In this document: positions 25,135-36,708 of the stretch, in pieces
How positions within the stretch are numbered: the first letter of the stretch is position 1
How the letters are laid out: each line of letters starts with the position of its first letter
Source: Jacaranda mimosifolia
Taxonomy: Eukaryota; Streptophyta; Magnoliopsida; Lamiales; Bignoniaceae
DNA length: 64,000 nt
Assembly (NCBI GenBank): GCA_018894105.1
Contig: CM032128.1
Location: 24,471,001 to 24,535,000, forward strand
Reading direction: 5' to 3'
Program-made: the position numbers and the translations under genes
The notes under the pieces: generated by a model
What the model saw: the letters and a program-made list of their open reading frames with translations, nothing else
Database searches by the model: none
Told to the model about the DNA's origin: nothing

Positions 25135-26095
25135 ACACGACTTGATTCTCGGTTAGGATCCTGATAAATTTTTGATTTTCAATTTGGTTCAATTATTTTG
25201 AATCGGTTAACCAAAATTATAGTGAAAACCAAAAAAAATAATCTAGATTTGATTGACCGTGCTTTATTTGATTCTTTTATTATTTAATTCTATTCTTAGA
25301 TGATCATTAAAATATGCATTTCTTTTGTTGAATTTCAAGCTTTGATATTTTATTTATTTAAATTTTATTTTTAGATATGGTCTCAAGTGTTCATGCCGAT
25401 TTGGTTTCGATGGTTGTATGTTTTTAAAATGTAACTATATAGCTATTTGTTTATGTATTTTCCTTTTTCTAATTTTCTTTGTTTTTTATATTGAAATTTG
25501 CTATATTCTATCATATCTTCTGTTTATAGGAAATTAAGATAACCTATTGACATAAGAATTGGTGTGTTGGTGGGGGGGGGGGGGGGGGGGGACGACAAAG
25601 GTGGAGTTGAAGTCTTTCAAAATTTAAACCATTTGAACAATCTCAATTTGAATGAAATGATGAAAATTTGTAAGTAGGAAATTCGCAATTTAATATAATT
25701 GGAAGAATTTAAACATCACTTGAATGATATTTAGTAGAGTTTAGACAATTTGAATGTCATTTCATTTGAATGTAATTTGGAATTCATTTTAAATAATTTG
25801 AACTATTCATTCAGGTATACATTGTATTATTGTGGCTGTATTAGTAATATTTATATAAATTGTCCAAAATTGTGTATACTAATTGTTTCAAAAATTGATA
25901 AGTTTTTCTGTTGATAGTTGATATATGCCATTAATTCAGTTTCGCTTAAAACCGAAATTAAATCAAATTTAAATCAGATATAACCGAACAGAGTTGTGGT
26001 GGGTTTAATTTTTGATTTTTCATATTGAGAAATCAAAATTTTTGATTAACTAGATGAATGTTAGGTTAAGTCAGTTAAAACCGAAAATCCCTAGC
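25135..26095. repeat. Degenerate hAT-like non-autonomous element (tentative)
   Basis: GGTTAACCAAAATTATAG-like sequence at 25205-25225 and AAAACCGAAAATCCC at 26076-26090 resemble the subterminal regions of the hAT element at 6914-11624 in opposite orientation. The middle (25260-25980) has no coding frame and includes a run of 20 G. No target duplication was identified, so borders are approximate. Confidence 0.25.
25572..25591 (+). repeat. Homopolymer of 20 G
   Basis: An uninterrupted G run in otherwise AT-rich DNA. A shorter, interrupted G run (12 G) occurs at 27056-27067. Confidence 0.95.
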
Positions 26096-28795
26096 AAGGA
26101 GTTTTAGGCACAGGAGTAGTTTGTATCATTTGGTGCCATTTGTAGGAAAATTTTGGCTTTAATGTAGAGGTGGACAAACGTTGTGGGTTTTTTAGTACCC
26201 GACCTAATCGGGTCTTGGTAATTCAGGTATACACTTTTGGGAAGAGGGCTATGTTGTCTTAAAGAGAAGGCCAAGATTCGAAAGCTCCTCACATGCTGCT
26301 CCAATCAAAACTTGACCAAATATCTTGGTTTTTCTTTAAGAAGGAAGAAGAAGTTGGCACAATAACTAGTAAAAAGAAGAACTATATACTTCACACATAT
26401 TGATTGGAAAAAAATGATATCTATATATACTAATTAAAAAAAGAATAGCTCTCATTTCCTAATTCAAAAAGAAAGTTATCTATATACTTCACACGTGCAA
26501 GTTGAACGTTATTCTCAAGAGGTCATATGGAAAGAAAGAGATCCTAGCTAGAGGTAGCTTATTTGATCTAGGAGGTGAGATGAGTTGAAACATGAGCCCG
26601 AGCGACATATTAAATAGTTTCTAAAAGGAGATCTAGGTACAAAGTTAACAAAACGTAGCTCATCTAGGTCCTATACCTACTCATTTGTCATTGATTAACT
26701 CAAAAATTAGCTAAATCAGACTTTATGCGTTAAAAGAACTAATTTGCCAATTTATGAGATCATTTAGCCAGAAAACACAATTTGTTATAGATCTTACCTC
26801 ATTGTTGGTTGGCTATCTGATTAACACACTAAGAATGAAGTAATATGATTGGTGGGAACTAACAATCATTGTTGCTTAGTGAACTGAGGTGCAAAGCACC
26901 TTTTCATTCTCTTCGTCGCATTTACTTATTGGAAAGAAAAATTTTCTCCTTATTCTTGTTAGGAATCTTTCTCTTAGCATGAGGTTTGAAACCTTGCATT
27001 TTTCCCTTGAGCTTAAACTTTTTTCTTTATTTTTAATCAAAAAATCGCGGGGGGTGGGGGGGGGGGGCGTGTGGAGGGGTTAGGCAAGGACCCGACCAAA
27101 TTTTATATCGTTAAGGAATGAAATACAATGTAAAAGGGAATTTCCCCAAATACGAGATTAAGATCAAGCAAGAATGCTACTTATGGCATTACCCCAACTA
27201 CAAAGTTAAGGCCTAGCGTGGGTCGAAAGACCTCTATTACGAGAGATTCTATGCTAAAAATTTGAACATTGTACTACTTACATTTGATTCCAGTCCGGAT
27301 TAGCTGAAGAGGTCTAGAGGTAACAATCCGCGTGCACAAGCAGGCCTCCTCTGCGCGCAAATGGCAAACAAAATAAAAAATAAATAAAATAATAATAATA
27401 ATAATAATATATATATATATTTATATATTTTATGACGTTTATCACAGAGCTCATCAAATTATATTGTTTGATTTGGGATTTCAATGTGAAATGAATTTAA
27501 TTGGTGGACAGACTATGTATTATCGTATATGATATTAATGTTTATGGAGCAAATAATACCTTCCAAGATAAGAAAGTAAATATTGATATTTTGGTAATTC
27601 AAATCACATTTTGTGAGAAAATAAATATCAATCAAATCATGAATTTCATCAAATAATCATGAAAAAACTTTTATATATCCTAGGGCGATCATCTCATAAA
27701 ATCTTGGCAAGACTAAATAAAATATTTAGTTGGTAGATAAACCAAATATTATTATGTATGAAATTTAGGTGTTTATAGCAAATTATATCTTACAAAAGAA
27801 TTAAACATTAATATCTGGGATTTTAAATCACATCTTGTGATTAAGTAAATAATATGAATAAAATCATGTTATCGTACAAAAATATAAATATAGATGATCT
27901 TTAAAAAGTTCAACAACAATGAAATTCCACTATCAAACAAGAGAAATATTAGAGGAGATTTTAAAATTCTCTCAATCAAATTCAAGAAGGTCCATGCATT
28001 CAACACATATATTAATATGCTCGTCGTGGAGCTGATTAAATTATATCATTTGATTCAATTTCACTGCAAAATCCTCAAATTACGTTATTGAAGGACAAAA
28101 CAACTTAAAAAAGATCATAGTGTCAAATTCTACTTGTAAAAGTCCAAATTCAAAGTCCTTGTTTTTGACGAGAAGAATCAAAAGGTAGAAAATAAAAATT
28201 AGATCTATAGTTGATCAAATTTAAAAAATATCTGTGTTACAAAGTGATCTTTATATTTTGTGTGAAAATCATGATATATCTATTGTAATAGAAAAATATT
28301 TTTTAATATAATCCAACTTATAATTTGTATAGATAATTCAAAATTTTATTAGTGTTAGTGATATGAAAATAATTATATACGTGAGTTGCACATGCACTTT
28401 TTTAAAATATATATAACAAAAGGAGAAGGGTGGGGTGGCGTGGGGGTGGGGCCAGCATCTTGGTTGTAAGATGTTCTTATATATTGGTAAATCTTGGAGT
28501 TGAGACCTATATCATAAGAAAATATTTAACATATATATATATATATATTCACACAATGGAATACAACATAAATAAAAATTAAAATTGAAGATCTAAATTG
28601 ATGCATATGTAACGTATAAATTTGAAGAAAATTAAAAAATTTCTACAATGTAAATTCCCCAAAGTTGAATCTGGCTGTTAATGGATAGATTGAGGTAACT
28701 CACTTTGAAAAAGTTCCATTTCATTCAGTTCACAAGAGACCATATCACATCAACCATAATAAAAGTATATTGTATGTGCATAGTAACTTGGAAGG
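26096..28795. other. Long AT-rich intergenic stretch
   Basis: No coding frame is recognisable. It contains an AAT/AT microsatellite at about 27385-27425, a TA run near 28530-28548, and two loosely similar blocks (about 27455-27660 and 27715-27860, sharing TCAAATCACAT(T/C)TTGTGA) that suggest an old tandem duplication. Confidence 0.4.
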
Positions 28796-28819
28796 TTATT
28801 GATCAGAATCACTTGTCTT

Positions 28820-29101
28820 TGTTGAGATTAAAAAAGGACTGAGAGAAGAAAATGGGAGCAGAAGCTGGAATGCGCTACAGAGAAGACGGTCGCATGCGGA
28901 AGATGAAATCTGAGCATAAATGTGAAAATGTGTGTCTTATTCCAAATGAAGGAATCATGAATATATATACACGGGTTAGCTGGCAGCATAAACTGCATTA
29001 GGGTTAGTTAAGCTAACAGAATTAGTTGTATGACTAACTAACATGCAATAGAATGCAAGCATAATAAATATTTTACAAAAATTTACAATATACTCTCAAT
29101 A
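28820..29101 (-). repeat. 3' LTR of the copia element
   Basis: 282 bp, TGTTGAG...CTCAATA on the plus strand. Differs from the other LTR at about five positions. Confidence 0.93.
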
Positions 29102-29108
29102 CCCCCCC

Positions 29109-30709
29109 TCAAGATGGGCTGTGAGGGTTGCGAATGCCCATCTTGAAGAGTAGATTAGACAAGGCAATGGCAGGCAAAGGCTTTGTAAGGGCATCGGCGA
29201 GTTGGTGACCGGAGCTGACGGGCATGAGTTTGAGCTTGCCTGCTGTGACTCTCTCTCGAACAAAGTGGCAGTCGATTTCAATGTGCTTGGTGCGCTCCTG
29301 GAAGACTGGGTTGGTGGCTATGTGCAGGGCAGCTTGGTTGTCACAAAACAGCAAATGGGGTGTAGGTAGCCGAATCTGCAGTCATGGAGGAGTTGCTGTA
29401 GCCAAGTGAGTTCACTAGCTATGGTAGCAAGAGCTCTATATTCGGCTTCGACGGAGGAGCAGGATACGGTGGCCTGTTTCTTGGATTTCCAAGAGATAAG
29501 GGAGCTGCCCAGAAAGATGCACAGGCCAGTTGTAGACTTGCATGATTCTGAGCACGAGGCCCAGTATGCATCGGAGAAGGCTAGGAGCTGGAGGGAAGAG
29601 CTGGATGGAAAGAATATGCCTTGACCTGGGACCCCTTTGAGATAGCGAAGTAAGTATTGGGCAGCCTGGAAGTGGGGTGCCCGAGGAGCATTCAGGAACT
29701 GGCTGAGATGATGAACGGCGAACGTGATGTTTGGCCGAGTCACGGTGAGATACAGTAAATGGCCAATTAAGCGGCGAAACTGTGTAGGATCTTGGAGCAA
29801 ATCACCATCCGTAGAGTTGAGTTTGCTGTGCGGGTCCAGTGGTACTTGAGAGGGCTTAGCAGCGAGAATACCCGAATCATTAAGGATTTGAAGCGCATAC
29901 TGTCTTTGTGAAATGAAGATGCCAGATGGTGACCGAGAGACTTCCAAACCTAAGAAGTACTTCAGATCACCAAGGTCGCGAAGTTTAAAGTGTTGCTGAA
30001 GAATAAGCTTGAGGTCGGCGATGGCCGTCGGAGAGGGGCCAGAGAGAATAATGTCGTCTACATAGACTAAGATAGCGAGGAAGGAGTGCCCAGAACCTCT
30101 TGTGAATAGGCTGTGATCGGCGGAGGATTGAGAGAAGCCAAGGTGTACCAAGATAGATGACAATTTCGAATACCATTGGCGAAATGTCTGCCGTAGGCCA
30201 TACAAAGCTTTGTGCAGCTTACAGACAAGTTTAAAACCAGAATTAGAACCTGAGGGATCAGGGGTGTAACCTGGAGGGAGTTCCATGTAAACTTCTTCAA
30301 AGAGATCGCCGTTGAGGAAGGCGTTGTTGACATCAAGTTGAGCTAAGTGCCAATGATTGGACGCGGCGAGTGAGAGGAGAACCTTTACTGTTGTGAACTT
30401 AGCGACCGGAGAGAATGTGTCGAGGAAATCAACACCAGCTTGTTGAGTGTAACCCTTAGCGACCAGGCAGGCTTTATATCGGTCGATTGTGCCATCAGCT
30501 TTAAGCTTGAGTTTAAAAATCCACCTGCAACCAATGGTGTGCTTACCGGGGGGGAGGGGGACAACGGACCAAGTTTTATTTGTAGTGAGTGCAGTGAGCT
30601 CAGATTTCAGGATCTCTGAGAGCCTGCTGATGGGATTGAGGTTCAGGGTGTAATGATATGGTAAGTAAGAGGTTTTTGTGTTTTGGAGAGAAAAGTTGAT
30701 AAGAGACAT
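29109..30709 (-). pseudogene. copia reverse transcriptase and RNase H
   Basis: The RVT_2 domain runs from NKTWSVVPLPPGKHTIGC and RYKACLVAKGYTQQAGVDF through QLDVNNAFLNGDL to the catalytic YVDD (30063-30052). RNase H follows: LLAFSDAYWASC, SLISWKSKKQATVSCSSVEA and EYRALA. A frame change near 29318-29354 leads to the C-terminus ([38 protein letters not shown]). The polymerase motif itself is intact. Confidence 0.92.
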
Positions 30710-31784
30710 AATTGGAGATGAGATATTGACAGCGAGATGAGGGTTGAGCTGATTTTAAGAGGCCACAATGATAGTCCTGCAGATATGTAGGACGTTTAGA
30801 GGGTCGAGTGGATTTGCGAATGGGGGTAGTGTGGGAAGCAGCGGCAGGTTGAGGGTTAGGAGCCGCAGAGGAGCATGGCTGGGACAAAGAGTTGAAACTG
30901 TCACGAGATGGAAGAGGAAGGACGAGGTCATGAAATGGGTCGGCAGTGATATCCTGCTTGGAGACTTCAGCAAAAGGAAAGATGGCCTCATGGAAGATGG
31001 CATTTCGTGAAACAACAGTTTGTTTCGTGGTGAGATCATAGAATCTGTAGCCCTTAGTGGCAGGAGGATAACCAAGAAAAATGCATGGGCTGGACCTTGG
31101 TTCGAACTTGGTGCGGTGAGCACTTAAGGTGGAGACATATGCAAGACAGCAAAAAGTTTTGAGTTGAGAGTAGTCGACGGGGGTGCGATAAAGGAGTTCG
31201 AATGGGGACTTATGTTTGAGGATGTGAGAAGGAGTCCTATTGACGAGGTAAGTAGCTGTCAAAATACACTCATTCCAGAAGGAAATGGGGATGTGAGACT
31301 GAAAATAAAGGGCACGGGCGACGTTTAGAAGGTGTTGATGCTTGCGTTCAACGACTGCATTTTGCTGCGGTGTTTCAACATAAGTGAGCTGGTGGATGAC
31401 ACCATGTTTAGTGAAAAAATCTGAAAGATTTAGCTCCTTAGCATTATCACTCCTAACTTTCTTTATAGAGATATTAAATTGAGTTTGTATTAAGGTGAAA
31501 AATCTAGGGATGATGTGTGATGCCTTAGACTTGTGTGTGAGCATGAATGTCCAAGTGAACCTAGTGCAATCATCTACAATGGTGAGAAAGAATCGGTGGC
31601 CAGTGTGTGAGTGTGCATGAAAAGGGCCCCAAGTATCTATATGTCTAAGATCAAACGGTTTTTGAGCAAATTGGTTATGAGAAATAAAAGGAAGCTTTCT
31701 TTGTTTAGCTAAGGGGCATACATCGCATGTCTTATTGAAATCAATTACATTGAATTTTAGTAAAGGCTTCAAGACACTAAGCAT
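30600..31784 (-). pseudogene. copia GAG-pre-integrase and integrase
   Basis: CDVCPLAKQRKLPF begins the zinc-binding end of the integrase. It is followed by the rve catalytic core (HIDTWGPF, LTIVDDCTRFTWTF, KKVRSDNAKEL, VETPQQNAVVERKHQH, carrying the D-D-E residues) and the C-terminal KTFCCLAYVST...CIFLGYPPATKGYRFYD region. It overlaps the reverse transcriptase frame at 30600-30709, marking another frame change. Confidence 0.9.
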
Positions 31785-31801
31785 TTTATTTGAAAGATGA
31801 C

Positions 31802-32815
31802 CTAGTCTACGAGCCAGGTGTGTGAAGTAATGGCATTAAGATGAGCAACGGTGCTAGCAAAGGCAGTGTTGGCAGCAAGCGTGTATAGACCACCTTCTTT
31901 CTTACCCTTGCCAATCGTTTTCAAAGTCTTGACATCCTGGATGGTAAAACTATCATTAGTGAAAATCACATTAAGAGAGGAATGTAGAAGTAGGGATCCA
32001 ACAAACAGTAGCTGAAGTTTGATTTGAGGGACATATAAGACATCATGTAAGGTAAGAGAAGGACTCAAAATGATATCTCCTTTATAAAAAACTGGAATGC
32101 TAGTGTTATTAGGCAAAATAATAGAAGAGTGCTTGATAGGTGTGAGGTCGTGAAATAGGGCAACATTAGAGCAAATGTGTCTACTAGCGCTAGAATCAAC
32201 GATCCAACTGTTAAGATAGGATTTATGGTGAGACGAGGTAGGAAGCCAGGTACCTGTAGTGAATGCAATGGACTGAAGTTCAGTATCTGTAGAGAGAGGA
32301 GCTGATGCTGGAGGGTTGCTGGCGTGAGTGGATAAGAGAGTGAGGAGCCTGTTATACTGAGCTGTGGTCAGTGGTGGAAGGGAGCTGTTGGATGCATTGG
32401 AAGACAGTGGAGTAGAAACTTGGTTGACATTGTTGGTGTTGTGACGAGGTGTGGGGATACGGTTGTGATTAACTTGAGGAGATGAAGCTCTAGGTCTGAA
32501 TTTGAAGCTAGGAGGGTAGCCATGGAGTTTGTAGCAGGTCTCCACAGTGTGCCCGAAGTTAGAGCAGTGGGTGCAATATGGCCTTTCCCTCCTTGGTCCT
32601 TTGTAAGTGTTGGAATGTTGAGTGCTGGGAGATTTATTGTTGAAGTTGTGAGCATTAGACTTAATTGCCAAGGCCAGATTGCCTGAACTGTCTGATTGTG
32701 ATGGAATACCAACTCCTCGCTGCAGTTCTTCCTGTGCAACTAGAGAGAACACCTTGCTGATGGAAGGCAAGGGATCAAGTAACAAAATCTGGCTGCGGAT
32801 TTGAGCATGAGTCAT
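31802..32815 (-). pseudogene. copia gag C-terminus, zinc knuckle and aspartic protease
   Basis: This segment contains a CCHC knuckle, CTHCSNFGHTVETC, followed by the protease motif WIVDSSASRHIC. The family usually has Asp-Ser/Thr-Gly at this point; the Gly is Ser here, which probably impairs the enzyme. It ends near the start of the GAG-pre-integrase region (TSHTWL), where a frame change occurs at about 31803. Confidence 0.88.
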
Positions 32816-33257
32816 TGAGCCCCATTAAGAAGGCTAACACATACTCTCGGTTGTAGGGCTCACTGAGTTCCTTGACGCCGCCGCAGGAGCATTGATTACA
32901 AGTGCAGATCGGACGATAGTTGCTCAATTCCTCCCAGACAGTCTTCAGCTTGGTAAAGTAGGTGCTTATAGAGCTTATCCCTTGTGTGTGATTGACCAAC
33001 TCCTTGTGCAGTTGGTAGAGTCTGGGGCCAGTGCATTGCTGGAATCGATCTTTGAGATCCAACCAAATATCATGCGCGGTGTCAGAATATATAATACTGG
33101 CTGAGATTTCCTTCGAGACAGAGTTCAATAACCAGGAAATAACGACATTGTTGTTCCGTGTCCAAGAGGTGAGCAAGGCAGGATCATCTGCCGGTGGTTT
33201 TGGAATGGAACCATCTATGAATCCGATCTTGTTCTTGACAGATAGAGCAATTAACAT
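32775..33257 (-). pseudogene. copia gag N-terminal part
   Basis: The nucleocapsid precursor region begins KNKIGFIDGSIPKP and continues RNNNVVISWLLNSVSKEIS, then SDTAHDIWLDLKDRF and VWEELSNYRP, the usual copia gag (UBN2/Retrotran_gag class) signature. It changes frame into the next segment near 32790, where FLMGLND should lead directly into the QIRSQILLLDPLPS sequence. Confidence 0.85.
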
Positions 33258-33512
33258 CGCTCTACTCCAGGAGACATAGTTTTCTCCGGTTAGAAGTTGA
33301 GAAACCAGGTTGAGCCCCGGTCCATCGGAATGATGAAGATAGAACGGACTCGCAGCTTCATTGGCAGCGGATTAACCATTGGAAGCAGCTGAGAATGACG
33401 ATTGGCGAGCGTCCATTGATGATTTGAAGGAAACAGGGAGTAAAGCTTAAATTTGGAGAATATAGAACTGATGGTGGTGGAGATCAACGGGGAACAATGT
33501 CCTTCGATACCA

Positions 33513-33794
33513 TGCTGAGATTAAAAAAGGATTGAGAGAAGAAAATGGGAGCAGAAGCTGGAATGCGCTACAGAGAAGACGGTCTCATGCGGAAGATGAA
33601 ATCTGAGCATAAATGTGAAAATGTGTGTCTTATTCCAAATGAAGGAATCATGAATATATATACACGGGTTAGCTGGCAGCATAAACTGCATTAGGGTTAG
33701 TTAAGCTAACAGAATTAGTTGTATGACTAACTAACATGCAACAGAATGCAAGCATAATAAATATTTTACAAACATTTACAATATACTCTCAATA
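33513..33794 (-). repeat. 5' LTR of the copia element
   Basis: 282 bp, TGCTGAG...CTCAATA on the plus strand. It is followed by the TSD copy GTCTT and then ULP exon sequence. Confidence 0.93.
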
Positions 33795-33938
33795 GTCTTA
33801 GTGCCGAAGGACTACAGTCTTTCATAAATTCCTTCTAATTCTTCCTCTGCGAACCAGTCATCTTTCACCAAAATGCTCCTCATTACAACAGAAAAAGGGA
33901 TAATCGACAAAGATTGATGAGGAAATAAATTAACTCAC

Positions 33939-34052
33939 GAAGTAAGGGTAACTGCTGGAAACACTTAAAATTTTCAGGAGCACTCTCTAAGAATATATTT
34001 GCGTAGTACAAAACAGAAATTTCATATTCCTTGCCATTTCTTTGCTGTGTAA
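33939..34052 (-). pseudogene. ULP pseudogene, catalytic Cys exon with Cys replaced by Tyr
   Basis: It lies between the acceptor TTTTTTCAAG and the donor GTGAGT (33938-33933). VTQQRNGKEYE keeps the Gln-rich oxyanion motif, but the position of the nucleophilic Cys is TAT (Tyr) and the following Gly is Glu. LESAPENF follows, as in the family. Confidence 0.75.
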
Positions 34053-34143
34053 CTTGAAAAAAGTTATTTATAAACCAATCAAAGAGCATTAATCAAGTAA
34101 GATAGAAACAATCAAAATAAAGGATGAAGACCAATAACACTAC

Positions 34144-34240
34144 ATCAGGAACCAAAAGAGGAATTTGTTGAATCATATCACTGTTCTCAAGGCTTTCCTC
34201 TATTTTACATAGGTCCAAGATCAACCAGCAATAAAAACCA
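34144..34240 (-). pseudogene. ULP pseudogene, exon preceding the catalytic Cys exon
   Basis: It lies between an acceptor-like TTCTAG (34246-34241) and a donor GTAGTG (34143-34138). The coded ILDLCKIEES, then QQIPLLVPD, corresponds to the family segment just before the QQRN motif. It splices in phase to the next exon (G+TT gives Val). Confidence 0.7.
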
Positions 34241-34305
34241 CTAGAATACTTCACGGATTAAAGATGTGGAAGGAGACATATTTTGAAGTGCCTAGATTAT
34301 TCATA

Positions 34306-35949
34306 GGGTGAATTACGGCTACTACCCGTGAGAGTTTGGCGTGATTACATAAAGGTCCTCGCTTTTTCAAAAATTACAAATCCCTCCTCTAAAATGACAA
34401 ACCTAATTGTAATATGGACGGAATTTGTGAAATGTCTAAAATATCCCTAATAGAAAAGCAATTAAAAAAAATAAAAAATGTTGAAAATTAATCTAATGGC
34501 TAAAGTCTTAAATGCCCCTCTATGCATTGTGATACATTAAAATTTTGAATTATGTTAAATAATTATATATCTAAAATAATTTATTTATGTAATTAAATTT
34601 ATTTAATAACATTAGATAAAAAATATATTTGTTAGTTGAGTTACATATTAAATATTATTTATTCAAATAATTAATATAACTACAATAATTAATAAAATTT
34701 AGTTAAGGCAAATACCACTTTATGTATACATATTTAAACTAATTTACCTATATAATTAAATTTATTTGATAATATTAATTAATAAATGTATTTATTAATT
34801 GAGTTACATATTAAATACTATTAAACTAGTAAGCATGTCTAAAATAATTTAGTTGAATTTAATTAAATTATTTATTAAAATAATAATCATATTTAAAATA
34901 AAGAGATTTTAAATAATTAAATTATTGATTCAAATAATTAATATATCTAAAATAATTAACAAAATTTAGTTAAATTTATTAATTAATTAAAAATAAATAA
35001 ATAAAAAATTAAAAACCATATTAATTGAGAATAAATAAGTAAAAAAATTTTGATATATGAATTTTAATTTAAATTGTTTAAATAAAAAAAGATATATTTT
35101 TTAAAATTTAATTGTATTATTTAATAAAATAAATAAATAATAATCATTCTAAAATAAAGATATTTAAAATAATTAGATTAATATCTATTCACGTTATAAA
35201 TATATCTCAGATAATTAATGAAATTTAGGTAAATTTATTAATTAATTAAGAACACAATAACTAAAAGTTGAATGAAATATTAGTTAAGAATAAATAAGTA
35301 AAAGAATAAAAAATATATATATATTAGATTAAATTATTTATTAATTGTTTTTTTTAACAATACAATCACCTGCCCTAGCCCCAGCCCCTCCTTCTTCTTC
35401 TGCAGGCCTGCCATAGCCGGCGGCTTCTGCCCATGGCAGCCACGCTGCTTCCATTGGCAGCAAGAAGTTATCGGCTGCCTGGGCCATGGCTAGGCAGCCA
35501 ATAACTTGCCGCTGTCACCATGGCATCAACAAGCCATGGCCAGGCGCCCATGTTGTGCTGCTGCTGCAGTACCATGGCAGCCGCTGACTACCAGATCTAG
35601 CCGGGGTTGAAGGCTAGGTGCACATATATATGTGCGTATATATGTATATAAATATTTTACATATTATATATATATTATTAAAATTTAGGGCATTTTTGTA
35701 TTTTTTTAAGGTTTTAGGGCATTTTTGTACTTTTACCCAATCAGTTTATCAATCAAATTAGCTAAAGGGCATTTATGTAATTTCACATACCATTTTTAAT
35801 GAAAATTTGGAAAAACCCTATCGGCGGTCAACGGATGGACTAAATTGTTGGAAGTTAACAAACCTTCGGGGGGATTTTGTATTTTTCAAAAAAATAAGGA
35901 CCTTTTCGTAATTACACTAAATCTCAAGGATGGTAGTTGTAATTCACCA
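34306..35949. mobile_element. Non-autonomous Mutator-like element with long TIRs (1644 bp)
   Basis: The left end GGGTGAATTACGGCTAC and the reverse complement of the right end TGGTGAATTACAACTACC are similar over more than 100 bases (both go on to GTAATTACNNAAAGGTCC-like sequence). A perfect 9-bp direct repeat TTATTCATA flanks the element (34297-34305 and 35950-35958), the Mutator target length. The interior is very AT-rich (34480-35350), followed by a GC-rich block (about 35370-35620) with repeated CCATGGC(A/C) words. No transposase was seen. It split the ULP pseudogene between its second and third visible exons. Confidence 0.85.
35370..35625. repeat. GC-rich CCATGG-repeat block inside the Mutator-like element
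   Basis: Several CCATGGC words (for example near 35432, 35482, 35518, 35542 and 35571) and GGCAGCC words occur in both orientations. This lets the block fold into hairpins and contrasts sharply with the AT-rich flanks. It may be a captured fragment. No protein family was recognised. Confidence 0.5.
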
Positions 35950-36095
35950 TTATTCATATGTGCCTCCTTATTAGAGGTTCAAGTTGCAAAGGATCCATTG
36001 TGTGTGGTGAGTCCATCAATAGCATATAGGGAGTTGTAGTTTCTAACTGTAGGCTTTCTCCCAAGTGATAGAAGAACAAGAGAGACCAATGATAC
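35950..36095 (-). pseudogene. ULP pseudogene, exon with catalytic His and Asp
   Basis: The exon follows the acceptor TTTTTATTAG (ending at 36096 on the minus strand) and joins in phase to the previous exon (codon GA+G gives Glu). It holds YHWSLL with the catalytic His and MLLMDS with the catalytic Asp. The Mutator-like element at 34306-35949 entered just after LIRRHI, where a GC-type or damaged donor (AGGAG/GCACAT) may have ended the exon. Confidence 0.75.
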
Positions 36096-36212
36096 CTAAT
36101 AAAAATGACATCTCGATTAGTGAACACCACATCTAAGAAGATACTTTGGGATATACAAGGAATTCTAAAAAATGAATACATACTCGAAAATAATGGGAAC
36201 AAAGACATATCT

Positions 36213-36383
36213 TGTAGCGCCCCCTTCAGGAGGTGCTTACTTTGAATCGAGGTGCTACTCCAATCGATTTTTTTTTCTCAAAACCAATTACACTCTCCAC
36301 AATTGTCAACCTAAGAAATCTCATCAAATATTGAAAATAATAAAATTTTAAATTCTATAACCATAAATTTTCGGGATGTTACA
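36213..36383 (-). repeat. 3' LTR of the gag-only element
   Basis: 171 bp, TGTAGCGCCCC...GATGTTACA on the plus strand. Preceded by TATCT. Confidence 0.9.
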
Positions 36384-36708
36384 GACCTCCCCTTCTTAAG
36401 AGAATCTGGCCCCCAGATTCTCATATGATATTCGAGAAACTTAGAACAACATAGATATGTATAGAAGGTATTGACATCAGTTTGTTTCTTCAAGGGTGAC
36501 ACTAAATCTTTTTTACAAATGTCGGTTATTAATATCTATGTCTACTATAAGGGTTTGATTGAGGCATGGGTTCAAAATTTAGTTTAAATTTAAAGTGAGA
36601 TAGAAAGATGTAAGAGAACGAGTTGCATTAGTTTCTCAAAATATTGTGAACGTAACCATACCTTAGACAATGTCATGTGAGTTCGGCGCATTCCTCTAGG
36701 TAGGGGTA

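Larger units (their letters stand above)
28820..33794 (-). mobile_element. Ty1/copia LTR retrotransposon, complete but frame-damaged (4975 bp)
   Basis: Two 282-bp LTRs (28820-29101 and 33513-33794) enclose gag, protease, integrase, reverse transcriptase and RNase H in copia order on the minus strand. A perfect 5-bp target duplication GTCTT flanks the element (28815-28819 and 33795-33799). A primer-binding-like TGGTATC (minus strand, 33512-33506) touches the 5' LTR, and a polypurine tract (TTGAGGGGGGG, minus strand, around 29112-29102) touches the 3' LTR. I count five differences between the LTRs (about 1.8%), so the insertion is young compared with its surroundings. It sits in the last coding exon of the ULP pseudogene. 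Confidence 0.95.
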
